Under the pieces are notes generated by a model that did no database searches, was not told the origin of the DNA, and saw only the letters and a list, made by a program, of their open reading frames with translations. A program made the position numbers and the translations under genes. Positions 10,864 to 22,283 of a stretch of DNA of 64,000 bases are shown piece after piece. The stretch lies in contig JAWHQI010000019.1 of the NCBI GenBank assembly GCA_033032865.1, positions 14,550,001-14,614,000 of the forward strand, written 5' to 3'. Positions within the stretch are counted from its first letter, which is position 1; each line of letters opens with the position of its first letter. This DNA is from Dactylorhiza incarnata. Its lineage: Eukaryota > Streptophyta > Magnoliopsida > Asparagales > Orchidaceae.

Positions 10864-12336
10864 TGATGAGTCTCATTTATATACACATTTATGGACTCAT
10901 CTGGGCTGTATTTCTAGTCGATACACCACACTTTAGGCATATTTACGATCATATTTGTTATTCCCTGCTAGGTACACTCTTAGGCCCGTTTCAGTGTGCA
11001 TTTGCGCTCCTTGTTATTGGGGGTAAGCACATGGTGCTCCTCAATCCTTTTTCTGTGTTTATTTGGTGCTGGAGGTGTATTCCCAGCTGGTATGTCTTAT
11101 GTGCAGGTGGTCGGATCATCCCATTTTCCCCCAAAATTTATGTCTGTGCATATCGCACGGTCGTGCGTTTCCTTGACGTACGGACGGTTGCGATCGTTCG
11201 TCTGTATCTGAGCATAAAACGGACAATCTGAGTTCAGTCGTGCGTTTTTACGCACGGGCGGATTTGCCCGTGCGTGAGTAAAACGCACGGTCGACCTGTT
11301 TCCTCCTGTTTTTAGTCATTCTGAATTTACCCGTGCATTTTTACGCACGGGCGGATTTGCCCGTGCGTGAGTAAAACGCACGGGCAGCGCAGCGTCTCCC
11401 TCAAGTCAGAATTTATCATTTAATAACGCACGGTTCACGCACGGTCGTGCGTTCAACCGTGTGTGACCATTTTTCTGTCTGTTTAGTATATAAAGCAGGA
11501 TAAGCCGCAGTCAACGAGAGAGCCCTCCGGGGAGCGGGAAATCAGGTCCTTCCCGCCGTTTCTGAGGTCTGAAGGCTTCTCCTTCACCTCCACCACCAAG
11601 GATACCATTTTCCGGCGATTTCTTCCACCATTCTTCCATCCGGGAGCGTTAGCAAGCATTCTCCGCCATTAGTTCAAGCATTCCTCGTCGTGGGAAGCCA
11701 TAGAAGTGTTGCAGATCACTAGAGCGGTGACAGCCTGCTTCGAGTCCGCACACCATCTGAGGGTCGAGCCCGGAGAGAGCCCGACAACCTATCATTCCGG
11801 CCGAGAACCCAAGATGCGGTGACATCTTCTGTTTGGTACTCTCAAAAACTTGATGCTTGTGTTTTCTCTTAGTGTGTTGTAATGAACTATTGTTAGAGTA
11901 ATGATTTAAATCCTTGCTTGTTCATGTGCAATGACACTGTGGTATGAGAATAGCTTTTCCTTCTTGTTGTGATTTTCTGAGTCCTTTGTGTGAGAAGCCA
12001 CCTAGCAATTGCTAGTGGTGATGTTTGCGAAGAGGTGTGTGCGACCCTCATTCGTCACAGTTACCTTCCGTCCACGCGCCACCTGAAGCACGGCATCGTG
12101 GCCGTTGCATCCATCCCGCCTTGTGAAGCGGAGTTTTGACCCACATCTCTCTTTTCTGCACTAGCTTAGGAAACCAATCACAAAGTCCTTGTTGTTATTT
12201 TCTTCGCTCGTATAACAATCGATTCAACATGCGTTTCGTTCACCATAACCTGCATTCCTTGAGAGACGATATTCGGGGAAGCGATTCCCAAATTTATTAC
12301 TTGACAGCGACCGGTGCACTTGCTGAATACGCATCA
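10864..12336 (+). repeat. Element C 3' LTR
   Basis: 1473 bp, colinear with the 5' LTR including the CGCACGG hairpin block (11230-11460) and TATA box (11487-11494). The two copies differ more at the 5' end (several changes in the first 90 bp) than near the 3' end. Insertion is therefore not recent. Confidence 0.92.
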
Positions 12337-13099
12337 GTCGCATCCTCCGTCTTCTGGAAGGTCCTGCCATCAAACATGGTTGCACACGGGCGTGACCTGC
12401 AATGTCACGGCCGTGACAGTGGGGGACAGTTTATCAGCAGCATGGGCGTGACTTTGGGGCTGGCGGTGGATTCGTCGAATGCTTGGATAGAGAGTTCGTC
12501 GAATGCAGATCAGGTTTCGTCGAACGCAACTTGGTTTCGTCGAACGCAGCTCGGTTTCGTCAAACGCAGGGTAGAGCGCTTTCGTCGAACGCAGGGTAGA
12601 GCGCTTTCGTCGAACGCAGGTCAGAGCGCTTTCATCGAACGCAGTTTGGAGAGCTTTCGTCCAACGTAGCTTGGAGAGCTTTCGTTGAACGCAGCTCAAT
12701 TTTCGTCGAACGCAGCTTGGAGAGCTTTCGTCGAACGCAGCTCGATTTCAGCGAACGCAGCTTGGAGAGCTTTCGTCGAACGCGGCTTGGAGAGCTTTCG
12801 TCGAATGTAGCTCAATTTTCGTCGAACACAGCTTGCCTTTCGTCGAACGCAGATTGAGAAGTTGGCGTTTTAAAATTACACGCCCTTGGGTCACGGGCGT
12901 GACATGTTGTCACGGGCGTGACTCAGGGGCGTGACTTAACAAAAATTGCGAAAATCTGCAAACACAAAAAATAAAGCTAAGTTAGTAACAAAAATTATAA
13001 AACAAGCAATTTATTCATTAATTTACATAGAAAATTTACAATATTAATTAAAATTATACTAATAATTATACTAAAATACATATATTTTACTATTCATCA
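12337..13099 (-). mobile_element. Element B 3' LTR, inner portion
   Basis: Continuation of the LTR split by C, colinear with 21536-22278. It includes the TTCGTCGAACGCAG array and several copies of CACGGGCGTGAC. It ends ATTCATCA at 13099 and is followed on the element's internal side by the polypurine tract. Confidence 0.92.
12455..12855. repeat. TTCGTCGAACGCAG array in B 3' LTR
   Basis: Roughly fifteen imperfect units of 20-45 bp, each with TTTCGTCGAACGCAG (or ATCGAACG variants) and often CTTGGAGAGC. The array is matched at 21670-22030 in the other LTR with different unit numbers. Short open frames here arise from the repeat periodicity and are not genes. Confidence 0.9.
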
Positions 13100-14641
13100 A
13101 ATACCCCCATACTTAAGCTTTTGATATTCCAGAGCAAAAGTAAGAGAGATCTATACGGGATTAATATAAGTTCTAATTTTTAGCTATCGTTTTATTTTAA
13201 TCATAAGAGACTGAAAAATAAAAATTCGGAGTAATAAGAGTTAAGTCCAAAATTATGCAAATGATTTAAATAGGAAGAAATGTCTTAGCCAAAAGACTTC
13301 TTAATTAACCAAATAGCAAATAAAATTGCAATCATTAGTAAACGAGATTAGATCGAAATTATAACAACCTTTGTTTAAAGAAACATGAATGAAAAATATA
13401 AGTTACTAATTATGCTCTCAAATGATTTTTTGAATTAAAACTAGAAACAATAATTTGGCTAAGGGAAAAGGGGTAAAAAGCCTTGGCAAAAAGAAGAGTA
13501 CTTGAATTAGGGGTGATGAATTTTATCCTCTCACCCCTCTTTTGTATTTTCCTTTGACTCTCATCGTTAGTTTACGAGGGAAAATTGACCTTTTTTTATT
13601 AACCCAATGCCTGTGTTTACGGAATTTTTAAATTCCCATTGACATCGGATCTCTTTTAACAATATTGGGTGCCTATGTTTACGGAATTTTTTTTATTCCG
13701 ATTGACATAAGATCTTTTTCTTCTTTTAATTTTTTATTTGTCATGCTGAATTGGTGTATACAAGGGGTTTTCAAGAGAAATTCTAGAATAATAAAAAAAA
13801 GTTTTGAGAGCAACCTTAGTAATTTGAATATTCCTAGATTCCTAAAGACATAAAGTAGGGATAATTGCAGTCTAAAGTTGTTTTGCCAACATAATACACA
13901 TGTCTTTATTTTAGCTAGTAGAAGTAGTGCTTGAAAACAAAGCCTCTATTTAAATTAAAAACACAAGAATTTTTTAAAACTTAACCCCGAACGTTTAAAT
14001 CTATCGATCTTAGATAAGCAAACAAATAGTAAAACTAGCGATTATGAAAATCCACAAACATATACTCTCGAAACTAAATGCTTTAAGAATAAAAGTAAAG
14101 TATGGTTTATTATTTTTTTTGGATTTTTGCATTTTTGTACTACGGAACCAAAAGGGGAAAACATGTTTTTGAAAAAAAAAATTTGTAACAATTTTTTTAA
14201 AGCATGGTTTTAAAACAATATTTTTTGTAACATTGTATGTTTTTTTTTGTTTTTTTTTTCTAAAACATTTTTTTCTTTTAGGCAAGATAAAATAAAACAT
14301 TTTTTACTTATATTTACAAAAGTAGGCAAGATAAAATAAAACTTTTTTTTTTTTGAAAAAATTGTTTGTATAAATGAAAACGGTAAAACACCCCCATACT
14401 TAAAACCCAACATTGTCCCCAATGTTGTAATGTAAGTATAAAGAAGAGAAAATAACATTGCAATATATACAAAAGGAAAGAGGGAGAAAAAAGGCTTCCC
14501 TGAATTAAAGCTGGCGGGGCCGTAAGAAACCCTGTAAAATAAAAAAGAACAAAGCATAATAAATGGTTAGATAAATATGGGGTGTCTCCCACAAGCGCTT
14601 TGTTTACCGTCGCGTAGCTTGACGCATTTGGCGTGGTGAGA
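13100..14641 (-). other. Element B 3' spacer with polypurine tract
   Basis: On the minus strand AAGTATGGGGGTATT (plus-strand 13100-13114) directly precedes the LTR and is the polypurine tract. The rest is AT-rich, with long T and A runs at 14100-14350. At 13600-13715 there is a direct duplication around TGTTTACGGAATTTTT. At 14580-14625 the minus strand carries the post-integrase landmark GTAAACAAAGCGCTTGTGGG. No env-like frame is supported. Minus-strand frames at 14010-14592 are low-complexity Phe/Lys-rich reads. Confidence 0.8.
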
Positions 14642-16026
14642 TTATAAGTTGGGGAGGGTTAAGGATTCAGTATTTTTGTCGACTGGATCGCCCGCAAGAT
14701 AAAGTTTTAAACGATGCCCGTTTACTTTAAATTCGCCTCTTTCGGGGTGAGAGATAAGAACGGTCTCATACGGCCAAACCTCTTTAACCTTAAAGGGGCC
14801 GGACCATCGGGATTTCAACTTACCCGGAAAAAGACGAAGTTGTGAATTATAAAGAAAGACAAGATCGTCCGGCGCAAATGTTTTGGGAAATTTTATTTTG
14901 CGATCATGGTAGAACTTAGAACGCTCCTTATAAAATTTATTACTCTCATAAGCGTTCGCACGCCATTCATTGAGTTCATTTAGTTGGAATTTCCTATTCT
15001 CGGAGGCTAAGTTCGAATCGAGATTTAGAAATTTTAAGGCCCAAAAAGCGTGGTCCTCTAACTCTACAGGTAAATGGCACGCTTTGCCGTAGAGTAGTCG
15101 ATAGGTCGTACAACCGATAGCGGTCTTGTATGCCGTACGATATGCCCACAACGCGTCGTCGAGTTTGACAGACCAATCTTTCCTATTTAAAGAAACGGTT
15201 TTCTCCAAAATGCGTTTAATCTCGCGATTTGCTACCTCTACTTGGCCGCTCGTTTGGGGGTAATAGGTGGTGGCGAGCTTATGCGTGACGCCGTACTTAG
15301 ATAAAATTTTTGAAAATTGGGCGTTGCAGAAGTGCGTACCCCTATCACTTACTATTGCACGGGGCGTGCCAAAGCGAGAAAATAATTTTTTTAGAAAATG
15401 GACGACGACTCGCGCATCAATGGTGGGCAGAGTTTGCGCTTCCGCCCACCTAGAGACGTAGTCGACCGCCACTAAAATATAGCGATTATTAAAAGAAGAA
15501 GGTAGGGGACTTATAAAATCTATGCCCCATAAATCAAAGATTTCGCATTCGAGAAAAAGGTTTTGGGGCATCTCGTCACGATGAGAGATGTTACCCGACC
15601 GCTGGCAGCTACCGCATTTAAGAGAGTGGGCCAATAAACGTCCGCCTCTAACACTTTCCGCGCGGTCCGGTTGGCTTGAAAATGTCCTCCAGCCGGACCC
15701 TCGTGGCAGTGTCACAAAATTTGCGCACCCTCCTTGCTTAAAACACATCTTCGCACCACTTGGTCTGCGCAGACTCGAAAGAGAAATAGGTCCTCCCAAA
15801 AGTAGTTTTTCAAATCAGAAAAGAATTTCTTCTTTTGCTGAGTCGAAAAATCTTTTGGAAGGACCCGTGCGATTAGATAGTTCGCATAATCTGCGAACCA
15901 AGGCGTGGAAGAAGTTTTTATTTCATTTAAAATTAAAAGGCGCTCTTCAAGAAATCGATCGTCTATTTCGGGTTCGACGAGCGCTTCTGTGAAGGGTGGT
16001 TCTAAACGTGAGAGGTGGTCGGCTTC
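14642..16026 (-). pseudogene. Athila-like integrase of element B
   Basis: The minus-strand frame 14642-15799 encodes an integrase core. It has a finger remnant (CGSCQRSGN), the first Asp in VAVDYVSRW, the second in VSDRGTHF, and the Glu in [14 protein letters not shown] typical Athila C-terminal part follows ([20 protein letters not shown] ... [13 protein letters not shown]). The catalytic D,D,E triad is intact. Upstream, the integrase N-terminus and RT-integrase linker continue in broken frames to 16026. An in-frame TGA sits where a Cys of the zinc-binding region is expected (about 15717), and another stop at 16027 interrupts the end of the RNase H domain. Integrase would insert element cDNA. 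This copy cannot be made as one polyprotein. Confidence 0.88.
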
Positions 16027-16788
16027 TCAATTTTCAGCCCCCTTCTTATCCCAGATCTCTAAGTCAAATTCCTGTAAATGTAGGATCCATCGAAGCAAGC
16101 GGGGTTTGGCATCAACTTTGGCCTCTACGCAGGCCGTGTCAAAAATAAATGGGGAGTCTTTTTCCAGGAGGTGAGTTAGCTGTTTGGTTATTTTTGAAAA
16201 ATCTTGAATAAACCGCCGATAAAAACCTGCGTGGCCGAGAAAACTTCTAATAGATTTTACGTTCGAAGGAACAGGAAGTTGTTCAATTATAGCGACTTTG
16301 GCCTTATCGACCTCCATCCCCTTGGAAGAAATTTTATGGCCGAGGACTAAACCCTCCCGGACCATGAAATTGCATTTCTCCCAGTTTAAAACTAAATTCG
16401 TCTCTTCGCACCGCTGGAGAACTCTATCTAAATTTTTTAGACAATTTGAAAAAGAGCTTCCAAAGACGGAGAAGTCTTCCATGAAGACTTCCATTATATC
16501 TTCTACAAGCTCGCCGAATATTGCCAGCATACATCGTTGGAATGTAGCTGGCGCATTGCAGAGGCCAAACGGCATCCTTCGATATGCGAAAGTGCTGAAA
16601 GGGCAAGTAAAAGTGGTTTTTTCTTGGTCCTCAGGGGAAATAGGGATTTGGAAAAATCCCGAGAGACCATCAAGAAAGCAATAGAAAGGATGACCAGAGA
16701 GACGCTCTGGGATTTGATCAATAAACAACAATGGGAAGTGGTCTTTTCTGGTGGCATCATTTAGTTTTCGGTAATCGATGCACACCCT
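16027..16788 (-). pseudogene. Athila-like reverse transcriptase of B with most of RNase H deleted
   Basis: The minus-strand frame from 16785 holds RT motifs CIDYRKLNDATRKDHFPL, FLDGLSGFFQI, MPFGLCNAPATFQRCM and FMEDFSVFG. The last should carry two Asp residues at the polymerase active site; the first is Glu here. The connection region GLVLGHKISSKGMEVDKAKV and GHAGFYRRFI follow. The frame then jumps from FDTACVEA directly to DAKPRLLRWILHLQEFDL, the last part of RNase H. By comparison with the family about 110-120 residues, including the RNase H catalytic residues, are missing. A TGA at 16787-16789 replaces a Trp between the end of the protease frame and this one. The enzyme is dead. Confidence 0.9.
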
Positions 16789-17817
16789 TCAACCCGTAAC
16801 AGTACGAGTTGGGATTAATTCGTTATTCGTGTTTGCCACGACTGTTATACCGCCTTTTTTAGGGATGACTTTTATGGGACTTACCCACGTACTGTCGGAT
16901 ATAGGATAGATAATCCCCGCATCGAGGAGTTTAATAATTTCAGTTTTAACGACTTCCCGCATATTCGGGTTAAGTCGTCGTTGAGGCTGAATAGTTTTGC
17001 GGGGGTTTTCTTCAAGAAAAATTTTGTGGGAGCAGAATGAGGGGTTAAGTCCCCTGATATCGGAAATTTGCCATGCAATTGAACGGCGATGTTTAGACAA
17101 AACCTCAATCAATTCGGATGTTTTCGAATCGGTTAAAGTGGATGATATTATAACCGGAAGGTTTAAGTTCGCGGCTAGAAAATCATATTTTAATTGGTCA
17201 GGGAGTTGCATAAGCTCCAAGACCGGGGGTTCTTCATAGGATGTGGAGATTTGTAACTCTTTCGAATCGAAAGGCTCGAAGGGCGAATCTGGCAGCAATT
17301 CATCTAAAGGAGGTTGATTTGCCAGATCCGAATCGTTTATCATTAAAGATAACAATTTCAAAAGAGAAGAACACTCTTCCTCAAACGTGGATTCCAAATT
17401 AAAGCAGGAATCATCATTCGATAGTGAGTTCTGCATGGAGGGGTTGATATGCAAAGTAACTTCATCATCTCCAACCCGAAGGAGGAGGCGACCGTTACTA
17501 ACATCGATTAACGCACGGGAGATTGCGAGGAACGGGCGACCGAGAATGATAGGCACCTCAGCGTCCTCCTCTATGTCCAGGATGACAAAGTCTACCGGGA
17601 AGAAAAACTTGCCGACCTTGACCAGAACATCCTCCACTACCCCTATCGGGTACTTTACCGAGCGATCCACGAGTTGGATGCTCATCTTAGTCGGGCTTGG
17701 GATGCCCAAATCAAGTTTTTTGAAAAGGGAGAAAGGCATCAAGTTGATGCTAGCTCCCAAGTCCGCTAGAGCGTACTTTATTAACATATTGCCGAAGAGG
17801 CACGGATGGAGAATCAT
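16789..17817 (-). pseudogene. Athila-like protease and start of RT of element B
   Basis: Minus-strand frame of 342 codons. The aspartic protease signature ADLGASINLMP (D18-G20 of the frame) and the flap-side motif VPIILGRPFLAISRALIDV are intact. After an acidic linker the RT domain begins with RRSIAWQISDIRGLNPSFCS, RLNPNMREVVKTEIIKLLDA and WVSPIKVIPKKGG. The frame ends at a TGA replacing Trp in the TGWRVCIDYRK region; RT continues in the next frame. The enzyme would cut the Gag-Pol polyprotein. Confidence 0.9.
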
Positions 17818-19574
17818 CCAACGTCATTCAGTTTTGGCGGTAATTTGTTAAGGAGGACAGCCGAGCATTCAGCATTAAGGGAAACACGCGAAACATCTTC
17901 GAGTCGCTTTTTATTAGAAAGCAACTCCTTAAGATATTTTGCGTATTTCGGCATTTGGGAGAGTGCCTCGCAGAAAGGAACGTTTATGTGGATTTGTTTT
18001 AAAATTTGTAGAAATTTTTTATAATGCTCGTCCTTCCGCTCGTTGTTTATTTTCGAGGGATAAGGAAGGGACGGGCTAAAAACATTTGGCACAGTCTGAA
18101 TACTCGTTGTATTATCTATCGAGAGAGGGGGTGGAGGGGTCGGTGTCGAAACATGTACCTTGGGCTTAACCCGTTTTGGGGAGGTTACCTCCTTGCCGCT
18201 GCGAAGGTTTATGGCGTTGAAATTTTCACGGGGGTTTGGCTTCGTGCTCCCTGGTAGAGCTCCATATGGCCGCTCAGAGACCATCTTTGTCAGATGTCCT
18301 ACCTGATTTTCCAAGTTTTTAATCGATCCGGTAATATTCCGGATATTTGACTCGATGGACGCAGCGTATTTAGCAAAAATATCATCGAGCGGAGAAGGTT
18401 TTGGAGGGGGGGATGAAATCCGTTTGGAAATCCTTGCGAAAATCCTTGCGGGTTCACATTTGGGGGCCTCTGATCATTATTAAGATTGCTCCAGAAAAAA
18501 TTTGGGTGGTTCCTCCAACCCAGATTATAATTATTACTATACTGATTGTTATTAGGGTTGAAGGGGGGCCTAACTGGGTTGCCTAGGTAATCTACAATTT
18601 CTTCGACAAAAGTATTATTATTATTATTAGGAGCCCAAGCGGGAGTGGAGGAGGAAGCAGTCATCTCCGCCACTTGCTTACATAACTTTTCACCTTGAGA
18701 GGCTAAGTGAGAAGTGGCATCCACTTCATATATCCCAGTTGGTTTAGTAGGGCGTGATCTAGGCTCATTCCATTGATAGGCGTTCATGGCCATTTCCTCG
18801 AACAGAGCTTGGGTGGCCTCCGGGGTTTTGTTGTTTAACGTTCCCCCGGCGGCCGCTTCGATCATCTGTCGTGTTGAGAAATTTAAGCCATTATAAAATG
18901 TCTGAACCTGCAGCCAGGACAGCAGCGCATGATGAGGACATCTACGCAAGAACTCTTTAAAACGCTCCCAAGTCTCATAGAGAGACTCAGAATCGTATTG
19001 AATGAAAGAGGCGATATCCGTACGTAACTTAGCGGTTTTTGACGGGGGAAAATATTTAGTTAAAAAGTGTTCCGTCAATTGGGCCCACGTGGTTATGGAT
19101 CCTCTGGGAAGAGAAGTTAACCACGCTTTTGCTTTCGTCCGCAGCGAAAATGGAAATAAGCGTAAATGAATGGCGTCGTCAGTAACGCCATTAATTTTCA
19201 AAGTATCGCAGATTTCCAAAAAATTCGAAAGATGTAAGTTTGGATCCTCATCTGGCAAACTATCAAATTGGACTGACTATAGTACCATTTGAATGATGCT
19301 AGATTTTATTTCAAAATTATTATTAGCCACTGTTGGGCGTGTAATGCTCGATCCGGTATCTTCTAGATTTGGCCTGGCATAATATGTCATGGTCTGTGGT
19401 GGGGCCACGTCTGGAATTTGATCGGCCATAGGTTCAGTGTAAGTATCCCCGGCAGACTCTTCGAGAAATTCGATTAAGTTTTGATCACGAAGTTGGAGGC
19501 GCTCACGAAGGGTGCGCTCGATTTCGGGGTCAAAAGGGATATCTGAATCGTCCGAGGAGTTTCCTCAGGTCATA
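17814..19574 (-). pseudogene. Athila-like gag of element B
   Basis: The minus-strand ATG at 19574 is followed within two codons by a stop. The N-terminal part then reads FDPEIERTLRERLQLRDQN..., with another stop just before VQFDSLPDEDPNLHL. The frame 18299-19258 holds the gag core: LHLSNFLEICDTLKI, LRLFPFSLRTKAKAWLTSLP, TEHFLTKYFPPSKTAKLR, FKEFLRRCPHHALLSWLQVQ. The frame 17814-18314 continues with FNAINLRSGKE and the conserved C-terminal part (INVPFCEALSQMPKYAKYLK). It ends where the protease frame begins, one base out of register. Gag would form the particle shell. Multiple stops and shifts make it a pseudogene. Confidence 0.88.
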
Positions 19575-19712
19575 TACTAATAATAAAAATGATATATATT
19601 TTTGCTTTTTTCTATGGTTTTTTCTATTTTTATTTATATATATATATATTGATATATTTAATATATATGATAAAAGTAATAGTAATTCCTTATTTCAAAT
19701 AACAACACAAGC

Positions 19713-19730
19713 TCCCCGGCAACGGCGCCA
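19713..19730 (-). other. Primer binding site (tRNA-Asp) of B
   Basis: On the minus strand TGGCGCCGTTGCCGGGGA lies a few bases inside the 5' LTR end at 19738. It is identical to the primer site of element C and complementary to the tRNA-Asp 3' end. Confidence 0.92.
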
Positions 19731-19737
19731 AAAACTT

Positions 19738-22278
19738 GATGATTTACTCGAATTGTTTCTTCTTTTTAATTAATTTGGTTTGCGCAACCTTTATATGATG
19801 AGATTAGAGTTAGGCGGGTGTTTTCAAAGAGTTTCGCAAGTATTCCTACTTTGACAAACTAACTGTTATCCTATTGAAAGATAGAAGTAACGGTCTTTTT
19901 CTTATTTCGAAATATTGACGATTACACCCTGACTACAACGCCGAATTCTATTGATTTTTAAAATAGCAAAGGAGAATTTTGCAAGTTTCGGATTTGAAAA
20001 GTGTTTGTTTAAATTTTAATCCAAATTAACCATATAATAAAGGCAAGTATACCTTATCGTGAGTAATACAAGATATTTTGTTTTAGAAAATATCGAGGTC
20101 GTATATTTCCGCGGATAGTATTGATTATACTACTTTGAGGAACGAACTATTATTTTATCGAAATAAGTTTTTAGTGTGGGTTTAAAAAAAAGATAATAAG
20201 CGTATAACTAGAGTTCTAAACGATGATAAAAATAGCGTCCGATGTCGAATTACCTTGAGACGAAAATAGTCTTTTTTAGAAGTAAAAGAGATGACTTTTT
20301 AAAACATTAAAACGGCTTGGCTGTGGAGGTTCCATAATTATGAACGCTCCTCTCTCGAGGGTATGCCCACCTGAGATTATGAATATTCGACCGAACTCTC
20401 GTTCTATAATCGAATCTTCTTAATACTCGTTTTATGTTGTGAACCCCGCTATTGGGTTTTTACTTCCAATTCGGGAGACTTATCTCATCCTCTCTCGAGG
20501 GTAGAGTGCACTTCTCTTTAGCCGTGAGCGATCAGTCCGTACGCACGAGCCTCTCGGCTAACTAGTGTATGGAGACGGAAATGAAAACCACACATCGATT
20601 ATGTGGCTCCACTCAACGTTATTCTCGGGTAAACCTTAAGCGTTATTAATTATTTTAGAAAGAGATGTTTTATTTTTAGAAAAACTATTTTTGGGTCCCA
20701 ATGCTCTTCGTCATCGTGCGCTAAAGGAAATTAGCCACTCATCGGAATGGGGACGGCATAATTAAGACAATACATGTTTAATAACTTAAGCGAATATAAG
20801 AGGATAAAAAGGGAAATAAAAAGACTTATATAAAAGCAGTAATAGTATCCGTCTCAACCGTCTTAAACAAGCGCTAAAGGAAATTAGCCTCTTATCCAGA
20901 ACGGGGGTGGTATAGAAATGAAAAGACTTATAAAGGTGCAGAAATAATATCCGTCCCAACCGTCTTAAATAAGTGCTAAAGGAAATTAGCCTCTTATTCA
21001 AGATGGGGGAGGTATAAACAGTTATATAAGGACCGAAATAATGCTAAGTTACAAAAAAGAAAAACAATATCTCATATACGCACGCACTCTACATGTAATA
21101 AAAAGACTGAATAGAAAGAAAGCGTTTAAACGAAAGCGATAAATAAAGCGTTAAAGAAAGTGATAAACTATTTTTATGAAAGTAATAAACTAAGTTATGA
21201 AAGCAATAAAGTTATACTCATACACACACGCACACTTGCATAAATAAAAAAGAATGATCCAAAGTTGAAAACAATATTTTATTTCTAAAATAAGCATTAC
21301 AACTAGACTAAAAAGGCAAAAATTACAAACGAACATAAACTTAATTGCATAAACAGAACTCACATTCACTCAAAAGAACTCAAAAACACTAACAAGCACT
21401 CAAAATTTGGATGAGATTTACTTCAGCCGAGTCCCTCTATTTATAGGCAAAATTTTATTTTTACACTCCCTAGGTCACGGGCATGTCTTGTGTGTCACGG
21501 CCGTGACTTAGGGCGTGACATTTGCGCGTGCTTTAGGGGTCGCATCCGCCGTCTTCTAGAAGGTCATGCCGTCAAGCAAGGCTGCACACAGGCGTGACCT
21601 GCAGTGTCACGACCGTGACAGTGGGCGGCAGTTTATCAGCAGCATGGGCGTGACTTTGGGGCTGGCGGTGGATTCGTCGAACGCTTGGATAGAGAGTTAG
21701 TCGAACGCAGCTCAGGTTTCATCGAACGCAGCTCGGTTTCGTCGAACGAAGCTCGGTTTCGTCGAACGCAGGGCAGAGCGCTTTCGTCGAATGCAGGGCA
21801 GAGCGCTTTCGTCGAACGCAGGGGAGAGCGCATTCATCGAACGCCGTTTGGAGAGCTTTCGTCGAATGCAGCTTGGAGAGCTTTCGTCAAATGCAGCTTA
21901 ATTTTCGTCGAACGCAGCTTGGAGAGCTTTCGTCGAACGCAACTCGATTTTTGTCGAACGTAGCTTGGAGAGCTTTCGTCGAACGCACCTCGATTTTCAT
22001 CGAACACAGCTTGCCTTTCGTGGAATGCATATTGAGAAGTTGGCGTTTTAAAATTACACGCCCTTGGGTCACGGGCGTAACATGTTGTCACGGGCGTGAC
22101 TCAGGGGTGTGACTTGACAAAAATTGCCAAAATCTGCAAAAACAAAAAATAAAGCTAAGTTAGTAACAAAAATGATAAAACAAGCAATTTATTCATTAAT
22201 TTACATTGAAATTTTACAATATTAATTAAAATTATACTAATAATTATACTAAAAATACATATATTTTACTATTCATCA
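19738..22278 (-). repeat. Element B 5' LTR
   Basis: 2541 bp, TG...CA ended. On the plus strand it starts TGATGATTTACTCG and ends ATTCATCA, followed by the duplicated target GTCTT. It carries the ~100-bp GCTAAAGGAAATTAGCC repeats (20723-21000), the minus-strand TATAAATA (21438-21445), CACGGCCGTGAC-type palindromes (21497, 21606) and the TTCGTCGAACGCAG array (21670-22030). Confidence 0.94.
21670..22030. repeat. TTCGTCGAACGCAG array in B 5' LTR
   Basis: Imperfect units of the same type as at 12455-12855, with somewhat different copy number. The array lies upstream of the minus-strand TATA box in element orientation, that is in U3. Frames such as 21685-21963 are repeat-derived. Confidence 0.9.
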
Positions 22279-22283
22279 GTCTT

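Larger units (their letters stand above)
6324..12336 (+). mobile_element. Element C: non-autonomous Athila-like retrotransposon
   Basis: Two LTRs of about 1.47 kb (6324-7793 and 10864-12336, TGATGAGTC...ACGCATCA) enclose about 3.07 kb. The flanks are GTCGT (6319-6323) and GTCGC (12337-12341), and the uninterrupted B LTR reads GTCGC, so the duplication has one mutation. A tRNA-Asp primer site and a polypurine tract are present. The interior carries only one recognisable protein segment, a CCHC knuckle. No protease, RT or integrase motif is visible. A post-integrase landmark of Athila elements (AAACAAAAGGGCTTATGGGA at 9169) remains, so C probably derives from an Athila element by loss of pol. 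Confidence 0.9.
4521..22278 (-). mobile_element. Element B: Athila-like gypsy retrotransposon, with C nested in it
   Basis: It is bounded by LTRs of about 2.55 kb starting TGATGATTTACTCG and ending ATTCATCA. It is flanked by a perfect 5-bp duplication, GTCTT, at 4516-4520 and 22279-22283. It is read on the minus strand in the order LTR (19738-22278), tRNA-Asp primer site, gag, protease, RT, integrase, AT-rich spacer, polypurine tract, LTR (4521-13099, split by C). The primer site, the domain order and the integrase sequence fit the Athila/Calypso group. All reading frames are broken, so it is not autonomous now. Confidence 0.93.

Noticed and set aside
14010..14592. Minus-strand frames with hydrophobic runs, possibly an env-like gene of B
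   Set aside because: Composition is driven by T/A homopolymers; no signal peptide plus membrane-anchor layout or conserved motif is convincing.
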